From: Frigoriglobus tundricola
GTDB taxonomy: Bacteria; Planctomycetota; Planctomycetia; Gemmatales; Gemmataceae
Direction of reading: 5' to 3'
Assembly (NCBI RefSeq): GCF_013128195.2
Contig: NZ_CP053452.2
Span: forward strand, 3,596,001 to 3,660,000
DNA length: 64,000 bases
In this document: positions 16,464-25,428 of the stretch, piece after piece
Numbering within the stretch: position 1 is the stretch's first letter
How the letters are laid out: every line of letters begins with the position of its first letter
Translations under genes and position numbers: made by a program
The notes under the pieces: generated by a model
The model's database searches: none
What the model was told of the DNA's origin: nothing
What the model saw: only the letters and a program-made list of their open reading frames with translations

Positions 16464-17108
16464 ATGAGTGACGACGCGGACCTGATCGGGCTCGACGAGT
16501 TGCCGGACGACGCGCGGGCGGTGGTGGACGCGGCCGAGCGCGCCGTGAGCGCGGTCCGCGACCGCGCGGCGCGCGAGGCCGCCGAGATCCGGGCCGCCGC
16601 CGACCGCGAGTGCGACGCGGTCCGGGTCCGCGCCGAGGCCGAACTGGCCGCGGTGCAGCAGACCGCCACGCGCGAACTCGCCCCGCTCGTGCGCGGGCTC
16701 CTCGACCGGCTCCGCGAACTCCAGCAGCGGTACACGCGCGAGGGGCTCCTCGACGAGGCGCTGGCGATCCGCGCCCGCGTGCGCCAGATCCGCGGGGACC
16801 TTCTCGGCGTGCGCCCGGACCCCGGGACACTGGCCGAATTCTCCACCACGGACATCGGCCGCACGGTCCTCTTCGATGTGGTCGGCCGGGCCGACGGGAG
16901 CGCGTGGGGCACCGACGTGTACACGGCCGATTCGCGACTCGCGTCGGCCGCGGTCCACACCGGCGTGGTGCGCGAGGGCGAGCGCGGGCTGGTGCGCGTC
17001 GTGATTTTGGACGGCGCCGAGCAGATGTTCACCGGGAGCGAGCGGAACGGCGTGGCGACCTTCGACTACGGAAACTACCCGGTCGCGTACCGCATCGAGA
17101 AGGTATGA
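16464..17108 (+). CDS. Coiled-coil protein with C-terminal LCCL-like domain
   Basis: A 214-residue soluble protein. Residues ~10-110 form a long charged helix/coiled coil (RDRAAREAAEIRAAADRE and following). Residues ~125-214 resemble an LCCL domain: GTDVYTADSRLASAAVHTG, then RVVIL and FTGSERNGV, ending in FDYGNYPVAYRI. LCCL domains occur in secreted eukaryotic proteins and in planctomycete proteins, where the role is unclear. No signal peptide is present. The ATG overlaps nothing upstream, but the TGA stop overlaps the ATG of the next gene (ATGA), so the two are translationally coupled. Confidence 0.7.
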   Translation: MSDDADLIGLDELPDDARAVVDAAERAVSAVRDRAAREAAEIRAAADRECDAVRVRAEAELAAVQQTATRELAPLVRGLLDRLRELQQRYTREGLLDEALAIRARVRQIRGDLLGVRPDPGTLAEFSTTDIGRTVLFDVVGRADGSAWGTDVYTADSRLASAAVHTGVVREGERGLVRVVILDGAEQMFTGSERNGVATFDYGNYPVAYRIEKV

Positions 17109-17710
17109 ACCACCCCGACTGGCCGGCGTTCGTGCGCGCGATCGTCGCCGAACCCGAGGACGACACGCCGCGGCTCGTGGCGGCCGATTTCCTCGAAGAA
17201 AACGGCGACCCGGACCGGGCCGCGTTCATCCGCGTGCAGGTCGCCCTCGCGAGGTTGGAGGCCTCGGACCTGCGCCGATCGCCCGAAGCGGACGCACTGC
17301 GGAAGAAGGAGCGCGCGTTCCTCGGGCCGCGGTCCGAAACTCGTCTCTTTTGGGGCATGGATGCGTGCCCGGAACTGGTGCGGGTGCCGGCCGCGCGTCC
17401 GGCTTCGCCACTCGCGGGGATCCACCCGGCGGGCGCCGAATGCCTCACCTGGCGCCGCGGGTTCGTGGACTCGGTACGGTGCCCGGCGGCCGAGTGGCTG
17501 CGGCACGGCGCCGCGGTGCGGAAGCGGAACCCGGTGCGGTGGGTCGCTCTGGACGAGTGCGTGCTGACCGGGCGCGACGTCTGGTACGCCGGACTCGCGA
17601 CGATGCGCGGACTGGTGACGGTGGTTCTTGTGGACGGGCGCAGTGAAACGCAGGAGTGGCTGAAGGGTTGGCTTCCGGGCACCGAGGTCCTCGCCCGGTT
17701 TGCACGATGA
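17105..17710 (+). CDS. TIGR02996 (repeat-companion domain) protein
   Basis: A 201-residue protein whose first 60 residues match the TIGR02996 domain of Gemmata-type planctomycetes: FVRAIVAEPEDDTPRLVAAD, then FLEENGDPDRAAFIRVQ. This domain usually precedes leucine-rich-like repeats; here the remainder (LTWRRGFVDSVRCPAAEW, LATMRGLVTVVL) looks like a shortened version of that repeat region. Its biochemical role is unknown. The start codon overlaps the stop of the LCCL-like gene, so the two proteins are probably made together. Confidence 0.82.
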   Translation: MNHPDWPAFVRAIVAEPEDDTPRLVAADFLEENGDPDRAAFIRVQVALARLEASDLRRSPEADALRKKERAFLGPRSETRLFWGMDACPELVRVPAARPASPLAGIHPAGAECLTWRRGFVDSVRCPAAEWLRHGAAVRKRNPVRWVALDECVLTGRDVWYAGLATMRGLVTVVLVDGRSETQEWLKGWLPGTEVLARFAR

Positions 17711-17753
17711 GCCCGCCCGGCAGTTTCAACGTCCCGGAACTCGCGGGCGGCTT

Positions 17754-17872
17754 TCTCGGGTGGGTCGCTGTCTCCGACAGCGACGGCTATGGAATGTAGG
17801 GGCCTTATCGAGATCCGAATCACGCCCTCTGGGGAGCGCCCCCGACTGTCGGAGACAGTCGGCCACCCGAGA
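17754..17872. repeat. Imperfect inverted repeat between convergent genes
   Basis: Arms 17754-17784 and 17844-17872 both begin TCTCGGGTGG when read inward and both contain CTGTCTCCGACAG, itself a palindrome, so each arm can fold alone or pair with the other. It lies between the ends of the TIGR02996 gene and the tricorn-like protease gene and may terminate both, although there is no T tract. Confidence 0.65.
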
Positions 17873-17955
17873 CAACGAAGCCACCTGGAATTTAGTCGCA
17901 ACTTGGTGCGGGTAGGCTTTCTTGCAGTTAGTCGCGGCGTTCGCTTCTGACGCGT

Positions 17956-20900
17956 TCACTCCTCCGCCATCGGGATCAACCCGGCCGGCGTCGGAGCGCC
18001 GGTCGCGGGCGCCGGACGCGTGTGCGGACCCGGGGCCACCGGCATCGGGTTCGGCGGCGCGGGCGTGGCCACCGCCGGTGAGCCGGTGCCGGCCCGCGCC
18101 CGCTTCCAGTCCTTCACGTCCGCGGCCACCACGTCGACCGCCTTCAGCAACTGACTGTCCAGGCCGCGCGCCCAGTCCGCCGGGGTGATTTCGACCGCGA
18201 CGTCCGGGACGACGCCCTGCTTCTCCATGTTGATGCCCTTGTTCGTGAACACGCCGATGCGCGGGATGCGGAACGACGAGCCGTCGATCAGCCGCACCGA
18301 GCCGGTGCCGATCACGAACCCGCCGGTCGCCTGCCCCACCACCTTGCCCAGGCCCAGCGCCCGGAAGGCGTGCGGGAAGATCTCCGCGTCCGAGTACGAC
18401 CGGTTGTTCGTCATCACCACCATCGGCTTGGTCCACTTGCGGTCCGTGGCCCGCAGCACCAGCCCCTCGCCGCCGTCCCGCTGCTTGAAGAACGTGTGCT
18501 CCTTGCCCGCGAGGTAGTTCAGCACCTGATCGTGCGTGAACCCGCCCCCGTTGTACCGCACGTCGATGACGATCGCCTCCTTGTCGAAGTGGTCCGAGTA
18601 CAGGGCGCGGACGAACGCGTCGAGGCCCGCCTCGTCCATGCTCGGGATGTGGATGTACCCCACCGCCCCGCCGCTCGCCTTCGCCACCGCGTCGGCGTTG
18701 TGCTGCACCCACCGGTCGTACATCAGTTGCGCGATCCGGGGCCGCGGGGCCGCGACGATCTCTACCCGCCGCTTCGTCTTCGCGTCCTTCGGGTCGCTTG
18801 CGACTTCCAGCAGGACGGCCTCGCCGGCCTTGTTGTTGAGCAGCTTCGACACGTTCACCCTGTCGGTGAGGTCCACCCGGTCGATGCTCAGCACGATGTC
18901 GCCGGCTTTGATGTCCAGGCCGCGCTTATCGGCCGGGCCGCGCTTCAGCACCTCCGCCACTTTGAGGCCCGGCCCGCGGTAGCTGTCGGCGAAGATCAGG
19001 CCGAGGTCGGCCGTCCACTCGTCCGGCGTCGGCATCCGGCCGTTGATGCCCAGGTGCGACGCGTTCAGCTCGCCGAGCATCATACTGACCAGCGCGTACA
19101 GGTCCTCCCGGGTCGCGGTGTGGGCCACGAGCGGGAAGAACTTGTTCCGCACCGCGGTCCAGTCGGCGCCGTGGAGCTGGGTGTCGTAGAAGTTGTCCGA
19201 CAGCGCCCGCCAGCACTGCGCGAACATTTCCGCGAACTGTTCGTTCTGCCTCACGGTCATCTTCGCGGCGAACGCCACCTTGTTCGGTTCCGCGAGCGTG
19301 CCGAAGCTGAACCCGGTGCGGACGTACCGCAGCTCGCCCGCGCCGTTCAGGAAGTACACCGTGCCGGACGACTTCTTCGCCCACCGGATCTCGCTCGGCG
19401 CCTGGTTGCCGGTCGTGAGGCGGGTGAGGCTCTGGCCGCTGCTGCTCACCAGCCACAGGTCGTCCCCGCTCGAGAAGGAGCGGAACGCGACCTGGGAGCC
19501 GTCCGGGGCGATCGCGCCGGCCTCCGCGCCCATTGAGGTCGGGCGCTCGGAGCGGAGGTACAGGTCGTCCCAGTCGATCTGATCGGCCGGCGGCTTCGGG
19601 CTCCCGTCCGCGACCGGGCGCTGGAGCGAGACGACGTGGACCGCGTACCCGGTGCGGCGCTGGCCGATGTAGGCGAGCCGGCCGTTGGTCTGGCTCCACG
19701 ACACGTCGCTGTTGAAGGTGGCGTGCCGGGACACGTTCACCGGCAGCCCGGTGCCGTCGGTGGCCGCAATGTAGATTTCCGCCGCGAACGAGCCGTCCAT
19801 GCGGCTGTACGCGATGTACTTCCCGTCCGGCGACCAGTCGTAGTCGAGCACCTTCTGGGCGGCCACCAGCACCTTCTGGTCGGAGCCGTCCGGTTTCATC
19901 AGCCAGAGCTTGCCCTCGCGGACGAACGCGATCCGGTCGCCCTTCGGGCTGTACGTCGCGCCGCTCTCCTCGTTCGAGGTGCTCGTGAGCCGGGTCGTTT
20001 TGAACTTGTGGGCCTTGGTCAGCTCCGGGTGCTCGGGGTCGTCGGCCTCGAGCACGTAGAGGTCGGTCGTGCCGTTGCGGTCGGAGGCGAACAGGATCTT
20101 CTTCCCGTCGGGCGACCAGGTCGGGCTGCTGTCGGCGAACGCGTGGTCGGTGAGCCGCGTCGCCTTCCCGCCGCCCGGTACTCGGGTCAGGAACAGTTGC
20201 CCGTGGATCACCAGCACCGCGTGGTCCTCGCTCGGCGAGAGCGCGTACTCGGTCGCGTCGCGCGTGAAGGTGACGGTGCGCTCGGTGTTCGATTTGTCGT
20301 CCGCGTTCACCTCGATGGCGAGCTTGCGCGGCGGGCCGTCGCCCCGCGTGCCGACGACCCAGAGGTCCGCGCCGCACTCGTACACGATCCACTCGCCGTT
20401 GCCGCTCACGCGCGCCCGCCGGACCGTGTCCTCGTCGTGGTGCGTCAGGCGCTTCGCGGGGCCGACGGGGCCGAAGTCGGGCGACAGGTCCCGGCACACC
20501 ACGTTCGCGCACCCGGGCTTCCCGTTCTCCTCGGTCACGTAGTACAACTTGCGGCCGTCCGGGCTGAACGACGGGTACCCGTCCTGGCCGTCGTAGGTCG
20601 TGACCCGCTGCGGGCTCTTCCCGTCCGGGGTGCTGATCCAGATGTCGTCGTTGCTCGACCCGTGGTAGCCGCGGCGGTACCACGCGCCCGGTCCCCGGAC
20701 GAACGCCACCGCGTTCCCGCTCGGCGCGAAGTACGCTTCTTTGGCCTCGAACAGGGGCAGCTTCCGCACGGCGCCGCCGTCGACCGGCACCACGAAGCAC
20801 TCGGCGTTGGACGGGTACGCGGTCGAGCGCGGCGAGGAGAAGACGATGCCCTTGCCGTCCGGGGTCCACCCGGTCACCATGTCGGGCGCGCTGTCGAAGG

Positions 20901-21228
20901 TGAGCCGCTTCGGCTTGCCGCCGACGGCCGACACGACGAACACGTCGTACTGGCCGAACCGGTTGGAGCTGAACGCGATCCACCGCCCGTCCGGGCTGAA
21001 CACCGGGTTGATGTCGTGGGCCTCGTGCATCGTGACCGGGCGGGCCACGCCGCCAATGGCCTCGACGGTCCAAATGTCCCCGAGGTAGCTGAACGCGACC
21101 GTCTTGCCGTCGGGCGAGATGTCGGGCGTGCGGGCGAACCGGATCGGCTCTTGGCCCAGCGCACGGGCGGGCAGCAGGGCAACGGTGAAGGGCAAAACAA
21201 GGGCAAGCAGGAACCGGTGGGACAGCAT
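17956..21228 (-). CDS. Tricorn-like S41 protease with TolB-type beta-propellers and PDZ domain
   Basis: A 1090-residue exported protein. After a signal peptide (RFLLALVLPFTVALLPARALG) come two sets of TolB/WD40-like propeller blades (TPDISPDGKTVAFSY, FSPDGRWIAFSSNR, WSPDGKKILFASDR), a tricorn core and PDZ domain (DIKAGDIVLSIDRVDLTD), and a C-terminal tail-specific (S41) protease domain. The nucleophile region is NNRSYSDAEIF near residue 944, followed by GQATGGFVIGTG. This is the layout of tricorn protease, which cuts oligopeptides. The last ~45 residues are Pro/Ala-rich. I chose the ATG at 21228, where the signal peptide begins; an earlier in-frame start at 21261 is possible. Confidence 0.9.
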   Translation of the reverse strand: MLSHRFLLALVLPFTVALLPARALGQEPIRFARTPDISPDGKTVAFSYLGDIWTVEAIGGVARPVTMHEAHDINPVFSPDGRWIAFSSNRFGQYDVFVVSAVGGKPKRLTFDSAPDMVTGWTPDGKGIVFSSPRSTAYPSNAECFVVPVDGGAVRKLPLFEAKEAYFAPSGNAVAFVRGPGAWYRRGYHGSSNDDIWISTPDGKSPQRVTTYDGQDGYPSFSPDGRKLYYVTEENGKPGCANVVCRDLSPDFGPVGPAKRLTHHDEDTVRRARVSGNGEWIVYECGADLWVVGTRGDGPPRKLAIEVNADDKSNTERTVTFTRDATEYALSPSEDHAVLVIHGQLFLTRVPGGGKATRLTDHAFADSSPTWSPDGKKILFASDRNGTTDLYVLEADDPEHPELTKAHKFKTTRLTSTSNEESGATYSPKGDRIAFVREGKLWLMKPDGSDQKVLVAAQKVLDYDWSPDGKYIAYSRMDGSFAAEIYIAATDGTGLPVNVSRHATFNSDVSWSQTNGRLAYIGQRRTGYAVHVVSLQRPVADGSPKPPADQIDWDDLYLRSERPTSMGAEAGAIAPDGSQVAFRSFSSGDDLWLVSSSGQSLTRLTTGNQAPSEIRWAKKSSGTVYFLNGAGELRYVRTGFSFGTLAEPNKVAFAAKMTVRQNEQFAEMFAQCWRALSDNFYDTQLHGADWTAVRNKFFPLVAHTATREDLYALVSMMLGELNASHLGINGRMPTPDEWTADLGLIFADSYRGPGLKVAEVLKRGPADKRGLDIKAGDIVLSIDRVDLTDRVNVSKLLNNKAGEAVLLEVASDPKDAKTKRRVEIVAAPRPRIAQLMYDRWVQHNADAVAKASGGAVGYIHIPSMDEAGLDAFVRALYSDHFDKEAIVIDVRYNGGGFTHDQVLNYLAGKEHTFFKQRDGGEGLVLRATDRKWTKPMVVMTNNRSYSDAEIFPHAFRALGLGKVVGQATGGFVIGTGSVRLIDGSSFRIPRIGVFTNKGINMEKQGVVPDVAVEITPADWARGLDSQLLKAVDVVAADVKDWKRARAGTGSPAVATPAPPNPMPVAPGPHTRPAPATGAPTPAGLIPMAEE

Positions 21229-21540
21229 GGTCTGGTCCTTATTTCCTATTCCCGTTTTCATTCCGTCTACGCGGATCGCTCACGTCCATTTTACCCGTCT
21301 GTTATGGCGGGTTCAAAAAGGAATGACGGGCGAGACCGCCCAAGTTCACAGGTTCGGTGCTCAGCGATTCGCGTTTAGTGTTTGGAGAGGCCCTCCGCGC
21401 GCTTGTGTTTCGTGTGCCTCCCAGAAGCCGACGGGTTCTGAAAGGGTCATGAGACTTATGGAAATACGGCTGACGCGATCGGGGGGGAAAAGGTAGGATC
21501 ATTTTTGCCGGGGTCCACCCTGTATTTCGGGGTTTTTGTC
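21229..21540. other. Intergenic region between divergent genes, nothing identified
   Basis: These 312 bases separate the tricorn-like protease gene (minus strand) from the glycine-rich EF-hand gene (plus strand) and must hold both promoters. I see no convincing -35/-10 pair, palindrome or small gene. A G-rich run (GGGGGGGAAAAGG) lies around 21481-21493. Confidence 0.4.
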
Positions 21541-22806
21541 ATGTGGAAGAAGTGGCTCGCATTCAGCGGCATGCTCGCGCTGATCATCCTGCTCGATCCG
21601 ACGCACACGCCCGCACAGCCCGAAGGTGGCGGAAAAGGCAAGGGTGGTAGGGGCGGCTTCGGCGGCTTCGGCGGTCCGCCTCCGGACGGCAACACGAACG
21701 GGCAAGGTGGCGGCCCTGGTGGCGGTTGGCCGGGCGGCGGTATGGGCGGCCCCGGTGGTCCGGGCGGCGGTATGGGTGGCCCCGGTGGTCCGGGTGGTGG
21801 CGGTATGGGACGCGGCGGATTTCGTATGGACCCGGAAGTCGGATGGATGATGCTCCAGAGGTGGACCAACAGCACCGGTAACACCGTTGACCTGAGCCAG
21901 ATTCCGCCGGAAACGCGGACGATGATCAACGGCTTTGCCCAGCGGTTCGGCACGAACCCGCTGCCCGAGAGCGGCACGATGTCGAAGGAGCAGTACCTCG
22001 AATTCACCGCACAAAACGAGGCCCTTCGCGCGGCCAACGGCGGCGGACGCGGCGGCATGGGCGGGCCGAACGGTGGCGGGGGGCCGGGCCAGGGTGGTTG
22101 GGGGCCGGGGGGCTGGGATCCGAACCAGGGCGGCCCGGGCCAGCGGCCGTTCGAGAAGAAGCAGACCGAGGAAGAACGGCCGGTCGCGATGCGCTACGGC
22201 AAGTTGCCGAAAGACCTGCCCCCGTGGTTCGACGAATACGACACCGATAAGGACGGCCAAATTTCCCTCTACGAATATCGGAAATCGGGCAAAGACTCCA
22301 AGGAAGCTCTGACCAGGGAGTTTCTGAAGATGGATATGAACAGTGACGGGCTGCTCACCGCCGACGAGTTGCTCCGCTTCACCCGCCAGAACGCCATCAA
22401 AGAGAAGGTCGATGCCTACGACGAGAGCGGCGGAACCGAGCGCCCGAGCAGTTGGGGGCTGGGTGCACCGGTCGAGGATAAGGGCGACAACAATAAGGGT
22501 GGCAACAACCGAGGCAGAGGTGGTCCGGGCGGCGGTGGCATGGGCGGCCCCGGTGGTAGCATGGGTGGCCCCGGCGGTGGCATGGGTGGCCCCGGTGGTG
22601 GCATGGGCCGCCCCGGCGGTGGCATGGGTGGCCCTGGGGGCGGTTGGCCGGGCGGAGGTATGGGCGGCCCCGGCGGTGGCATGGATTGGCCGGGCGGAGG
22701 TGGTGGCCCGGGAGGGCGAGGCGGCGATAACACGAAAGGCCCGGACCCGAAGGGCGGAGACAACGGAGGAAGGGGCGGAAACCGGGGCAAGAAGGGTCCC
22801 GGATAA
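21541..22806 (+). CDS. Secreted glycine-rich protein with paired EF-hands
   Basis: A 421-residue protein with a signal peptide (KWLAFSGMLALIILL...PAQ). Two long low-complexity blocks built from GGMGGPGG-type repeats flank a compact centre. The centre has two canonical EF-hand loops, DTDKDGQISLYEY and DMNSDGLLTADEL, so calcium binding is likely. A similar plan occurs in planctomycete extracellular proteins. The repeat blocks are GC-rich and repetitive at DNA level, so repeat-number variation between strains is expected. I placed the start at the ATG at 21541 (MWKKWLAF). A strong hairpin follows the stop. Confidence 0.8.
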   Translation: MWKKWLAFSGMLALIILLDPTHTPAQPEGGGKGKGGRGGFGGFGGPPPDGNTNGQGGGPGGGWPGGGMGGPGGPGGGMGGPGGPGGGGMGRGGFRMDPEVGWMMLQRWTNSTGNTVDLSQIPPETRTMINGFAQRFGTNPLPESGTMSKEQYLEFTAQNEALRAANGGGRGGMGGPNGGGGPGQGGWGPGGWDPNQGGPGQRPFEKKQTEEERPVAMRYGKLPKDLPPWFDEYDTDKDGQISLYEYRKSGKDSKEALTREFLKMDMNSDGLLTADELLRFTRQNAIKEKVDAYDESGGTERPSSWGLGAPVEDKGDNNKGGNNRGRGGPGGGGMGGPGGSMGGPGGGMGGPGGGMGRPGGGMGGPGGGWPGGGMGGPGGGMDWPGGGGGPGGRGGDNTKGPDPKGGDNGGRGGNRGKKGPG

Positions 22807-22820
22807 CGCACCCCATCAGA

Positions 22821-22860
22821 CGCACGCGGCCCGCCGGATTTTTCCGGCGGGCCGCGTGCG
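22821..22860 (+). terminator. Perfect 18-bp hairpin after the EF-hand gene
   Basis: Arms 22821-22838 and 22843-22860 (CGCACGCGGCCCGCCGGA and its complement) enclose a TTTT loop 14 bases after the stop codon at 22806. TTTCGG follows. The position fits a transcription terminator. The rest of the gap 22807-23109 shows nothing else. Confidence 0.75.
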
Positions 22861-23109
22861 TTTCGGACCAGCGACGCGAGCGTTCGGGGCGATGACCGCG
22901 GAACTCGATTCGACGCGATCCACGCGGATATTTCGGCGGTCACGCGGCCGAGTTGCACGCAAGTCCTCCGACGGGCTGCGTTCTTCGCACAACCGGCCCC
23001 GCCTGGGAAGCCGCGCGTGCCCCGATTCTTCTCGCGGCACCCGAGCCGGGTGTAAACTCCAGTACCTGACGAGGGACCGTCAGCGGATCGCATCTCGGAG
23101 CCCACCACA

Positions 23110-24255
23110 ATGGCCACTCGTTACTTCTGGTTACCGCTGGTACTGGCCGCACCGGTCGCGCTGGCCGGGCCGACCGATTCGAAGCCGGGCCGGTTCGTCG
23201 CCGCGGTCGTGGATACGCAGTTCACGCACTGGGACAAGAACCGGGACGGGAGGCTGTCGCGCGAGGAGATCGACGCGGCCGTGGGGAACCCGGCGGTGGC
23301 CGGGGACGAGGCCGCGGCCGCGGCGGCGCTGCACGTCTATTTCCGAAACAACCCGAAGGCCGATCCGCTCACCCCGGCGTTCGTGGCCGAAGCCGCGAAG
23401 AAGTCGTTACCGGCCGAGCGCCGCGATCAGGCCCAAAAGGCCCAGCACTTCCAATCGGACTACGATCGGTTCCGCAACCACATCCGCACCGCGCCGCACG
23501 ACCTCTTCACGGGCACCGCGCCGCAGCTCAAAGGGATGAGCCAGGGCGCGCTCGGGGACTGTTACTTCGTGAGCGTGGTCGGCGCCGCGGTCCACGCCCA
23601 CCGGCAGCGCGTCCTCCAAATGTTCCGCCCCGCGAAAGACGGGGCGTGTGAACTCGACTTCCCGGACGGGACCAAGGTTCTGGTGCGGAAGCTGACCGAC
23701 GCGCAGATCGCGCTCGGCTCGACGGCCGGCGAGCAGGGGCGGTGGCTGAACGTGTTGGAAGAGGGGTTCGGTCAGGTGCGGTTCGCCCGCCAGGCGAAGA
23801 AGCAACCGGGCGACATTCCGCTCGATGTGATCTCGCGCGGCGGCGACCCCGCGACGGCGATTGCGCTCCTCACGGGACACAAGGCCGAGTGCGTCGACGT
23901 CCTCAAACACGCCAACGATCACGCCGCGACCGCCCGGCTCCGGGCGACCATGATCGCTTCGTCCAAGGGCCGGCTCCTGATGGACTGCGGGACGCCCGAA
24001 ACGGGCACGCCGCCGGGCGTCCCCGGCGGGCACTGCTACGCGGTGCTGGGGTTCGACGCGGCCACCGACACGGTTCACCTGTGGAACCCGTGGGGCAACA
24101 CGTTCCATCCGAAGAAGGAACCGTACGGGCTGATGAACGGCTATCCGGTCAAGGACGGCCGGTTCGACGTGCCGCTCGGCGACTTCGTGAAGATCTTCGG
24201 CTACTTCGACTGGGAAACGCACGAGCCCCTGAACCCGGCGCCCAAGAAACGGTAG
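23110..24255 (+). CDS. Calpain-type (C2) cysteine protease with N-terminal EF-hand
   Basis: A 381-residue exported protein (signal peptide WLPLVLAAPVALAG). An EF-hand loop, DKNRDGRLSREEI, sits at residues ~42-54. The catalytic part has the calpain triad: Cys151 in QGALGDCYFVSVV, His308 in PGGHCYAVLGF and Asn326 in VHLWNPWGN, with the order and sequence context of family C2. Bacterial calpain-like proteases are uncommon, and coupling of the EF-hand to the protease suggests calcium-dependent activation, although in eukaryotic calpains the calcium sites lie elsewhere. It follows the secreted EF-hand protein on the same strand, separated by a terminator-like hairpin. Confidence 0.88.
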   Translation: MATRYFWLPLVLAAPVALAGPTDSKPGRFVAAVVDTQFTHWDKNRDGRLSREEIDAAVGNPAVAGDEAAAAAALHVYFRNNPKADPLTPAFVAEAAKKSLPAERRDQAQKAQHFQSDYDRFRNHIRTAPHDLFTGTAPQLKGMSQGALGDCYFVSVVGAAVHAHRQRVLQMFRPAKDGACELDFPDGTKVLVRKLTDAQIALGSTAGEQGRWLNVLEEGFGQVRFARQAKKQPGDIPLDVISRGGDPATAIALLTGHKAECVDVLKHANDHAATARLRATMIASSKGRLLMDCGTPETGTPPGVPGGHCYAVLGFDAATDTVHLWNPWGNTFHPKKEPYGLMNGYPVKDGRFDVPLGDFVKIFGYFDWETHEPLNPAPKKR

Positions 24256-24266
24256 TGCCGTCTCGT

Positions 24267-24344
24267 GTCATGAGGCCACGGGTCGTCGAGTCGAAGACCA
24301 AACACCGCTCTGGTCTTCGACTCGACGACACGTGACCTCATGAC
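24267..24344. repeat. Long hairpin after the calpain gene
   Basis: Two 34-base arms, 24267-24300 and 24311-24344, pair with two mismatches around a 10-base loop. The arms share the core TCGTCGAGTCGAAGACCA. It starts 12 bases after the protease stop and could end transcription, but its length and the lack of a T tract suggest a palindromic repeat element. Confidence 0.75.
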
Positions 24345-24377
24345 GCGACACTGTTGTGTTGAACCAATGAGGTGGTC

Positions 24378-24414
24378 ACCCGGTGGACCGACTTCTGGCG
24401 CCGGTCCACCGGGT
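24378..24414. repeat. Short hairpin
   Basis: ACCCGGTGGACCG (24378-24390) and its exact complement (24402-24414) flank an 11-base loop. It lies between the long hairpin at 24267 and the decayed receiver gene and may act as a second terminator. Confidence 0.6.
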
Positions 24415-24455
24415 CTTGACACAAACGACCACTAACGAAAGCCATACTTACCCCC

Positions 24456-24880
24456 GTGGTTGACGAGATCCCGGGCCCGGTCACCGGGCCGGTCGATGTC
24501 CGAGGCGGAACGGAACCGGTACTCCTCATGGAGGACGAGGCGGGCGCGCGCGGCGTCGCGCGGATCGCCCTCCGGGTGGGGGGCACGCGGTGATCGAGGC
24601 GGGCGACGCACGAGACGCCCTCGGCCTCGTCGAGCGGGACCGGCTGCACCCGGGCGTCCTGGTGACCGATGTGGTGACGCCGGGGATCAGCGGGCGCGAG
24701 CCCGCCGAGCGGAGCCGCGCCCGGTACCCGACGATCACAGTGCTGTACATGAGCGGGTACACGGGGGGGGGCGCGGCGGTCCGCCCCGGCATCCCCCAAG
24801 CGGGTACCGCGTTCCGGCACACGCCGTTCACGTCCTTCTCGCCGGCGCACAAGGTGTGCGCGGTATTGGATCGGCCGTGA
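24456..24880 (+). pseudogene. Decayed response-regulator receiver domain
   Basis: The first frame (24456-24593) reads EPVLLMEDEAGARGVARIAL, the start of a receiver domain with its acidic pocket. It stops at 24591-24593. The next frame (from about 24590) carries on as VIEAGDARDALGLVERDR, LVTDVVTPGISGRE and VLYMSGYT, ending in VLDRP. Joining them needs one extra base near 24584-24589. Even so, the conserved Lys-Pro-Phe near the end is replaced by Thr-Pro-Phe (HTPFT) and GYTGDA-like residues are degenerate, so this is decayed rather than merely mis-sequenced. It resembles the C-terminal receiver of the hybrid kinase at 27309 and is probably the tail of a lost paralogue. Confidence 0.75.
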
Positions 24881-25428
24881 TTTCACTCGCCCGATGGCAC
24901 TGGCTCCTCTAATGGCGACTTCGGGGGCCCCGCCAACGGGCGTGTAAACACGTGGAAGCTGGCTCCAAGGCCGGCCGGCTCCCGCGCGCGGCGCCTCGTC
25001 CCCGAACGTGCCCCTGAAGAGATCCCGCGCCCGCTCCGACGTGACAGTTGGTCGCTCGGGGCGTGTTCAGAAGGGCGACCGCACCGGACCTCGGCCATTC
25101 ATAATTTACTTGTGTCCATTATAAATTAGACAACAAAAATTTCGATAATTGTTAGTTGAGCCAACTCTATAGCGAGTACAATAGCCATTAATGCCGTCTT
25201 TTTCCCGGCCCACATCTCATGGGCAGACGGATTGTTTTTCGTTGCACTCGGGTGCCCCATCGCCCGGGCTCTCACGCGGTCCGAACGGCGCCCGGGTTCA
25301 GGAGGCCGCACCGGACGCGGTCATCGCCGATCGGCGGCAAGGGCTTCGGGTGGGGGCGTTCGGGCGCGGTACCCGTAGTGGCGCGCGCGGACCCGGTCCG
25401 GCCGACGAGGGCGCAAGGAGCCTCTTCT
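24881..25428. other. Gene-free stretch with AT-rich block upstream of the sensor kinase
   Basis: No supported gene lies here. Bases ~25098-25200 are strikingly AT-rich for this genome (ATTATAAATTAGACAAC and neighbours). TTCATA (25098-25103) and TATAAA (25120-25125) are 16 bases apart and could form a promoter for the two-kinase operon, leaving a leader of about 300 bases. The frame of the kinase is open from 25219, but the upstream part reads as Arg/Pro-rich noise. Confidence 0.45.
25415..25420 (+). promoter_or_regulatory. Ribosome-binding site fixing the kinase start
   Basis: AAGGAG lies 8 bases before the GTG at 25429. This is the strongest Shine-Dalgarno sequence near the kinase and decides its start, which would otherwise extend about 70 residues upstream. 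Confidence 0.75.

Noticed and set aside
21541-22806. Tandem GGTGG-type repeats as a possible CRISPR or minisatellite
   Set aside because: The repeats are codon-based, encode a glycine-rich protein in one frame and have no regular spacers.
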